Source of the DNA: an uncultured Eubacteriales bacterium
GTDB lineage: Bacteria; Bacillota; Clostridia; Oscillospirales; CAG-272
Reading direction: 5' to 3'
DNA length: 9,547 bases
NCBI GenBank assembly: GCA_900546315.1
Contig: URCP01000103.1
Coordinates: 1 to 9,547, forward strand
Shown here one piece after another: positions 5,937-9,547 of the stretch. The notes beneath the pieces were generated by a model. It made no database searches. It was not told where the DNA came from and saw only the letters and a program-made list of their open reading frames with translations. The stretch's first letter is position 1; each line of letters begins with the position of its first letter. A program made the position numbers and the translations under genes.

Positions 5937-6959
5937 TCAGCCGATATTATGCTTTTCGATGTACGCGTCCATGAGACGGTTTCTGACAGATGTGTCTGCT
6001 CTGAACGCATCGTCCGGCAGGGCGGCGAGCTCGCGCTTCAATCCGTCATAGACGGTCGTCAGCTCCGACTGCTTCATTCCGGTGACCGAGAGTATCTTCG
6101 AGTTGTCCATCACGCGGTCGAGCATCCGGTCGTAATCGAGCTGCCAGCGCGCCCAGACAGTATTGCCCTCGTTCATGCAGGAGATGAAGTCCTCGTTGCT
6201 GACCGTGACGTATTTCAGCCCGATCAGCTCCTTATAGTATTCAGCGACAGTTCTCCACGGATTGTGCTCCGCGGTGCAGACCGAATAGACCTCGCGCGCC
6301 GCGTACGGGTTCATGACGAGCCTCGAGATCATCTTCGCGACGTCGCCCGCCCAGCTCATCGTCGCCTGAACGCTCATCGCGTCCTCCGGCAGAAGGACAG
6401 TCTTCCCTGCTTTCGCGCGGTGGATGACCTCCGGCGCCTCGAGGATGGTCAGCTGGAAACGGCGCTTCGAGAAGGTTATCGCCGGGCGTATCGCCGTCCA
6501 GTTCGCGCATCCGGACTCACGGAGGATATTCTCGCCGCGCGCCTTGTAGAGCGAATAGTCCTCGCTCGCGAGGTACTGTATGTCGTGCGAGACGCTGTGG
6601 GAATCGAGAAGCCGCGGGGAGGTCTCCCTGACCGGTATCTCGTCGCCGGAGTAGACGCGGTATGACGAGAGATAGATGTAGTGTCCGCAGTTCGTGAGAA
6701 GCTCACGGTGAGCCGCGCGGAACTCCTCGGTTCCGTAGATCATGAAATCCACTATCGCGTCGTAATCGTTTTTCAGAAACTCCGAGCGGACGGCGGGATC
6801 CTTGAAATTCGCCTTGAAGTAACGAAGATCCGGGTTGTCGGACTTTATGTCGTCAAGCGACACGACGTCGACCGCGTAGCCGAGGTGCAGAAGTTCGGGT
6901 ATCAGATACACGCCCATCGCGCCGGTGCCGCCGGGGACGAGAACTTTTTTCTTTGACAT
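5937..6959 (-). CDS. Extended short-chain dehydrogenase/reductase (NAD-dependent epimerase/dehydratase type)
   Basis: A 340-residue protein of normal length for an extended SDR. Residues 1-30 form the start of the Rossmann fold with the glycine-rich dinucleotide loop PGGTGAMGVYL (9-19). The active-site region shows YIYLSSYRVYS (94-104), supplying the serine, and YSLYK (135-139), which fits the Tyr-x3-Lys catalytic pair. RPAITFSKRR (158-167) and MSWAGDVAKMI (201-211) are typical of the substrate-side segments of sugar-nucleotide epimerase relatives. It would oxidise, reduce or epimerise a sugar-like substrate with NAD(P); the substrate is not apparent. The start ATG lies 8 bp after AAAGGA, and that site overlaps the stop codon of the PIG3-type gene 13 bp upstream, so the two genes are almost certainly co-transcribed. 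The terminator lies directly downstream. The fold and family are firm; function beyond that is unknown. Confidence 0.88.
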   Translation of the reverse strand: MSKKKVLVPGGTGAMGVYLIPELLHLGYAVDVVSLDDIKSDNPDLRYFKANFKDPAVRSEFLKNDYDAIVDFMIYGTEEFRAAHRELLTNCGHYIYLSSYRVYSGDEIPVRETSPRLLDSHSVSHDIQYLASEDYSLYKARGENILRESGCANWTAIRPAITFSKRRFQLTILEAPEVIHRAKAGKTVLLPEDAMSVQATMSWAGDVAKMISRLVMNPYAAREVYSVCTAEHNPWRTVAEYYKELIGLKYVTVSNEDFISCMNEGNTVWARWQLDYDRMLDRVMDNSKILSVTGMKQSELTTVYDGLKRELAALPDDAFRADTSVRNRLMDAYIEKHNIG

Positions 6960-6972
6960 TGCTGTATTCCTT

Positions 6973-7959
6973 TCAGTCTTTGACGGTGAGCACGACCTTG
7001 CCGACGTTCTCGCCGCGCTCTAAGATGGCGTGAGCTTTCTCCGCCCGCTGTATCGGGAGAACCTTGTAAATCGACGGCTTCAGCAGTCCTTCCTCGACCT
7101 TCGGCCAGACGTTCTTCACGAGAGACGCGAGCAGCTCCGCCTTGAAAGCGGGAGTTCTCGAACGAAGGGTCGAGCCGATTATGCGGACGTTGCGGACATA
7201 GATGTTCTTGAGGTCGATCTCGGTGAAGCGTCCGGCGAGAGCCGCGATCATGATCCAGCGCGCGCCGTGCGACAGATACTGGAGGCAGCCGCCCATATAG
7301 TCGCCGCCGAGGCAGTCTATCGCGATGTCGACGGGCGTTCCGGCGTCAAGCTGTGCCTTCAGAACCTCGTGAATATCCTCAGCGCTCGTGTCGACTACGA
7401 TATCCGCGCCGGTCTTTCTGACGCTCTCGACGAACTCGGCGGAGCGGACGGTCGTGATGACCCTGAGTCCGAAAGCCTTCGCCATCGGGATGACGACAGA
7501 CGCGAGACCCGAAGCGCCCGCGTTCATAAGCAGTGTGTCGCCCGCCTTTGCCTTGCCCTCGATGAAGAGGTTCAGGTAAGCGGTCGCGTAAGCCTCCGGC
7601 ATCGCCGCCGCCTCGATGAGCGTGCGGTTCTTCGGAACGGGCATCAGCATATCGTACTTGACATTCGCGTACTCAGCGTATCCGCCGCCGCCGAGAAGCG
7701 CGCAGACCTGGTCTCCGAGCCTGTACGGTGACTTTTCCTCGGCGATCTTACCCATCTTCACGATGACGCCGGAGATTTCGAGTCCCATCCACTCCGGGCA
7801 GCCGGGAGGGGGCGGATAATCTCCCTCGCGCTGCATGAGGTCGGCACGGTTGAGCGCCGCGCAGTGTATCTCGACGAGAACATCCTCGTCGCCGACGATC
7901 GGATCCGGAACGTCGCTCCAGACGAGTGATTTGTCGGGGTTTACAAGTATTGCTTTCAT
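6973..7959 (-). CDS. NAD(P)H quinone oxidoreductase, PIG3-type zinc-independent MDR
   Basis: A 328-residue medium-chain reductase that uses NAD(P)H to reduce quinones or other electrophilic carbonyls. The N-terminal GroES-like domain contains the PIG3-type segment NRADLMQREGDYPPPPG (37-53), then WMGLEISGVIVKMG (57-70) and LGDQVCALLGGGGYAEYA (81-98). The cofactor domain has NAGASGLASVV (146-156), in which the third glycine of the usual loop is alanine, and AIDCLGG (213-219). GSTLRSR (262-268) and the C-terminal GKVVLTV are also typical. The cysteine and histidine pattern for catalytic zinc is missing. The start is the ATG at 7959, behind GAGAGGA; the frame continues upstream to 8031, but that stretch overlaps an operator-like palindrome and is not conserved in character. 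It is the first gene of a two-gene operon with the SDR. In this sugar-gene setting its substrate may be a keto-sugar derivative, which is speculative. Confidence 0.9.
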   Translation of the reverse strand: MKAILVNPDKSLVWSDVPDPIVGDEDVLVEIHCAALNRADLMQREGDYPPPPGCPEWMGLEISGVIVKMGKIAEEKSPYRLGDQVCALLGGGGYAEYANVKYDMLMPVPKNRTLIEAAAMPEAYATAYLNLFIEGKAKAGDTLLMNAGASGLASVVIPMAKAFGLRVITTVRSAEFVESVRKTGADIVVDTSAEDIHEVLKAQLDAGTPVDIAIDCLGGDYMGGCLQYLSHGARWIMIAALAGRFTEIDLKNIYVRNVRIIGSTLRSRTPAFKAELLASLVKNVWPKVEEGLLKPSIYKVLPIQRAEKAHAILERGENVGKVVLTVKD

Positions 7960-8022
7960 GGATTTTGTTCCTCTCTTGGGAAATAGAATATATATCATCG
8001 CCCTTTTCGGGACGCGGATATC

Positions 8023-8038
8023 GGAAAACACGTTTTCC
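8023..8038. promoter_or_regulatory. Operator-like palindrome before the PIG3-type gene
   Basis: GGAAAACACGTTTTCC consists of two perfect 7-bp arms (GGAAAAC / GTTTTCC) around a 2-bp centre. It resembles LacI/CcpA-class operators but has two extra central bases compared with the usual GAAAACGTTTTC core. It would cover about +8 to +24 of the predicted transcript, a position where a repressor blocks elongation or clearance. No regulator gene for it is visible in the window. Confidence 0.4.
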
Positions 8039-8071
8039 CTGACGGATTATATATTATATCATCCGTCAGGG
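8037..8071. terminator. Perfect 11-bp hairpin downstream of the binding-protein gene
   Basis: CCCTGACGGAT (8037-8047) and ATCCGTCAGGG (8061-8071) pair without mismatch around a 13-nt AT-rich loop. It begins 9 bp after the stop codon of the binding-protein gene (minus strand), so it probably ends that transcript or protects its 3' end. On the minus strand the tail is GGGAAAACG and not a T-run, so classical intrinsic termination is doubtful. Confidence 0.55.
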
Positions 8072-8081
8072 CGATTGTCTT
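8053..8081 (-). promoter_or_regulatory. Candidate sigma-A promoter of the PIG3-type/SDR operon, embedded in the hairpin
   Basis: On the minus strand AAGACA (8081-8076), a 17-bp spacer and TATAAT (8058-8053). The -10 is a perfect match and the -35 matches 4 of 6. The -10 lies in the loop of the 8037-8071 hairpin and the -35 touches the stop codon of the upstream gene. The predicted start near 8046 gives a leader of about 87 nt to the ATG at 7959. Confidence 0.55.
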
Positions 8082-9439
8082 TATTTGAAGGTTGATCTCA
8101 GATTCACGAGATATTTTTCGAGGGCGGAATCGAGCCGTTTCTGGTTTTTCGCGACGTTCGACGCGAGCGAGTTTTCTTTCTTGTAGCTGTCAACGAAGAT
8201 ACTCTCGGGACCGCCTATCGCGTTGCCGAAGAGATATCCGAAATCGAGCTTCATGCTGTCGCGGATTATGTCGTACATACGCGCCGAGTCATCGTCGCGC
8301 GCGTACTTTTTCTTGAGCGCCGTCTCGAAGTACGCGGGGAGCACGGTGTCATGGTTCGACGATGACAACGCCTCGAGCACCGCGCCCGCCATCTCCGGAT
8401 CCTCGCAGGTTATCGGCATCGAGAACGCGTTGTGCGTGTTGCGGGCGGAGGAGACGTATTCCTTTTGATTCTCGTCCGCCTTCGGGTAAGGAAGAATGCC
8501 GTAATCGTCCTTCATGTCCCTCAACTGGCTGACCGAGTCGTCGATCTCGGCGGTCATGATGAATATTTCGCCGGACGCGAACTTCGCGGAGATCTTTCCG
8601 TAGAGCTCCTGATACTCCGGGACGGCGTTGGTGATACCCGGGAACCAGCTTCCCTCATTCGCGTACATCAGGTTGTAGAGCTTATTGACGACGTCTATGT
8701 CATGCTCAGAGCCGTACGTGAACTTCCACTCGCCGGACGAGTCTCTTGAATACATGACCGATTCGGTCGACGCCCAGAAGCCCTTCGGGTGATTCCAGTC
8801 ATGGACGACAAAACCGAGCTTATCCTCGATATCGTACTTGCTGTTTCCGTCGATGTCCTGTGACGCCGCTGACGCTATCTCGGCGACCTTGTCGAGAGTC
8901 CATTTTCCGGCGTCGACAATGTCATACGGATTCTCGATGTTGAAGTTCTCGACGAGCCTCTGATTGAAATACATGGCGAACGCGCACTTCATATAACCGA
9001 GCGAAGCGTCGCCGGACACGAAGAACAGCTTCCCGTCGATCGCGCCCTGATCCATCAGTCCGCCGAGATAATACGGCTTATCGAGGTCGATGTATTTGTT
9101 CTGCGCGAGGTCGTGGAAGATGCCCTGCTGCATGAGAACCGGCGAGTTGCCTATCATCAGGTCGACAAAGTCGTATTCGCTGTCTCCGGCGAGAATCGTG
9201 CTTGTGATGTGGTTCATGTATTCCTGACGCACGTCGGTGTAGTGACCGGGGCGCTTCACGACGTTTATGTCTACGCCGAGGCGCTCCTCGACATTGCGGA
9301 AGCTGTCAAAAATCGCGTCATTCACGACGTCTCCGTCAGCCTGATCGGCGAAGAACTCGTTCGATACCTCCTCGCGGTAGAGGAAGGTAACGGTCTTTCC
9401 GTCAAATCTGAGGTCCGACGGTAAATCATCCGCATATTG
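8081..9439 (-). CDS. ABC transporter extracellular solute-binding protein (family 1 type), 5' end missing
   Basis: This is the substrate-capturing lipoprotein component expected for a sugar-type ABC importer. Reliable sequence covers 452 residues to the C-terminus. A GTG at 9325 could be mistaken for the start, but the same frame continues upstream with family-like sequence (YADDLPSDLRFDGKTVTFLY, then EEVSNEFFADQADGDVV), which is the normal region just after the lipoprotein signal of such proteins. The signal peptide and lipobox must lie further upstream and are lost in the poly-G/poly-A stretch. Typical family features include EERLGVDINV, YDFVDLMIGNSPVLMQQGIFHDL, an internal KWTLDKVAEIA segment, and PITCEDPEMAGAVLEALSS near the C-terminal third. 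No permease or ATPase gene follows it; a hairpin comes 9 bp after the stop. The permease genes, if linked, would be upstream, outside the window. The ligand cannot be read from sequence; context suggests a carbohydrate. Confidence 0.85.
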   Translation of the reverse strand, partial: QYADDLPSDLRFDGKTVTFLYREEVSNEFFADQADGDVVNDAIFDSFRNVEERLGVDINVVKRPGHYTDVRQEYMNHITSTILAGDSEYDFVDLMIGNSPVLMQQGIFHDLAQNKYIDLDKPYYLGGLMDQGAIDGKLFFVSGDASLGYMKCAFAMYFNQRLVENFNIENPYDIVDAGKWTLDKVAEIASAASQDIDGNSKYDIEDKLGFVVHDWNHPKGFWASTESVMYSRDSSGEWKFTYGSEHDIDVVNKLYNLMYANEGSWFPGITNAVPEYQELYGKISAKFASGEIFIMTAEIDDSVSQLRDMKDDYGILPYPKADENQKEYVSSARNTHNAFSMPITCEDPEMAGAVLEALSSSNHDTVLPAYFETALKKKYARDDDSARMYDIIRDSMKLDFGYLFGNAIGGPESIFVDSYKKENSLASNVAKNQKRLDSALEKYLVNLRSTFK

Positions 9440-9440
9440 C

Positions 9441-9547
9441 GGGGGGGGGGGGGGGGGGGGGGCGGGGAAAAAAAAAAAAAAACGAAAGTGCCGACCAGGG
9501 GCCGGGTTGGGCGCCCAAGGTATACGGCCGAAAAGAGACGCGTAAAA
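9441..9547. other. Probable sequencing/assembly artefact at contig end (poly-G, poly-A, unplaced tail)
   Basis: Twenty-two G's (9441-9462), a C, four G's and then fifteen A's (9468-9482) interrupt the binding-protein gene, followed by 65 bases with no recognisable coding. Read in the binding-protein frame the stretch gives mostly proline and then phenylalanine runs, which fits no signal peptide. Poly-G followed by low-complexity sequence at a contig tip is typical of untrimmed no-signal read ends. The last 107 bases should not be interpreted biologically. Confidence 0.8.

Noticed and set aside
5792..6010. 73-residue N-terminal extension of the FGGY kinase
   Set aside because: The extension would be translated across the SDR terminator and the kinase's own promoter. 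The family start motif and a good ribosome site fit the ATG at 5791.
5541..6665. 374-residue plus-strand frame opposite the kinase start and the SDR
   Set aside because: It runs across a consensus minus-strand promoter and a terminator and shows no protein family features. It is a shadow of the minus-strand genes.
7960..8031. 24-residue N-terminal extension of the PIG3-type protein
   Set aside because: PIG3 proteins begin at MKA..., and a ribosome site sits properly before 7959. The extension region overlaps an operator-like palindrome.
8072..8090. Plus-strand terminator use of the 8037-8071 hairpin
   Set aside because: The downstream sequence has scattered T's (TTGTCTTTATTT), but no plus-strand gene lies upstream that would need it.
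9441..9467. G-run as a G-quadruplex or phase-variable homopolymer tract
   Set aside because: It sits at the window tip, is followed at once by a poly-A run and unplaceable sequence, and destroys the expected signal peptide. A read artefact explains all of this better.

Overview
The window looks like a contig end from a GC-rich Bacillota genome, most likely an uncultured gut- or rumen-type member of Clostridia. This rests on AAAGGA/AAGGAG-type ribosome sites, a consensus sigma-A promoter, the style of the ThrRS and solute-binding proteins, and the sigma/membrane-anchored anti-sigma pair. The assignment is inferred from protein character, not from a marker-gene tree. Genes are tightly packed and no tRNA, rRNA, CRISPR array, insertion sequence or phage gene is visible.

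Layout. (1) 1-645, plus strand: the C-terminal part of threonyl-tRNA synthetase, closed by a strong terminator. (2) 767-2624, plus strand: a two-gene operon of a small ECF-type sigma factor and an overlapping, TTG-started, single-pass membrane protein that is probably its anti-sigma factor. (3) 2668-4209, minus strand: a convergent gene for a second ECF-like sigma factor with a long C-terminal extension. A bidirectional terminator at 2623-2667 separates the two sigma units. (4) 4349-5791, minus strand: an FGGY-family sugar kinase with its own near-perfect sigma-A promoter. (5) 5937-7959, minus strand: an extended SDR (epimerase/dehydratase type) and, 13 bp upstream of it, a PIG3-type quinone oxidoreductase. 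These two form an operon ending in a 10-bp-stem terminator. (6) 8081-9439, minus strand: an ABC-transporter solute-binding protein whose 5' end runs into a poly-G/poly-A stretch (9441-9482) that is probably a sequencing or assembly artefact.

The minus-strand genes (binding protein, two NAD(P)-dependent oxidoreductases, sugar kinase) suggest uptake and processing of a sugar or polyol, but the substrate cannot be read from the sequence. The two sigma genes suggest cell-envelope or extracytoplasmic signalling.

The items most worth a second look are: the sigma factor with a fused C-terminal region carrying an apparent winged helix and an unrecognised remainder; a Shine-Dalgarno plus ATG placed exactly at its domain boundary, which could yield a free C-terminal protein; and the compact hairpin/promoter/palindrome in front of the PIG3-type gene.
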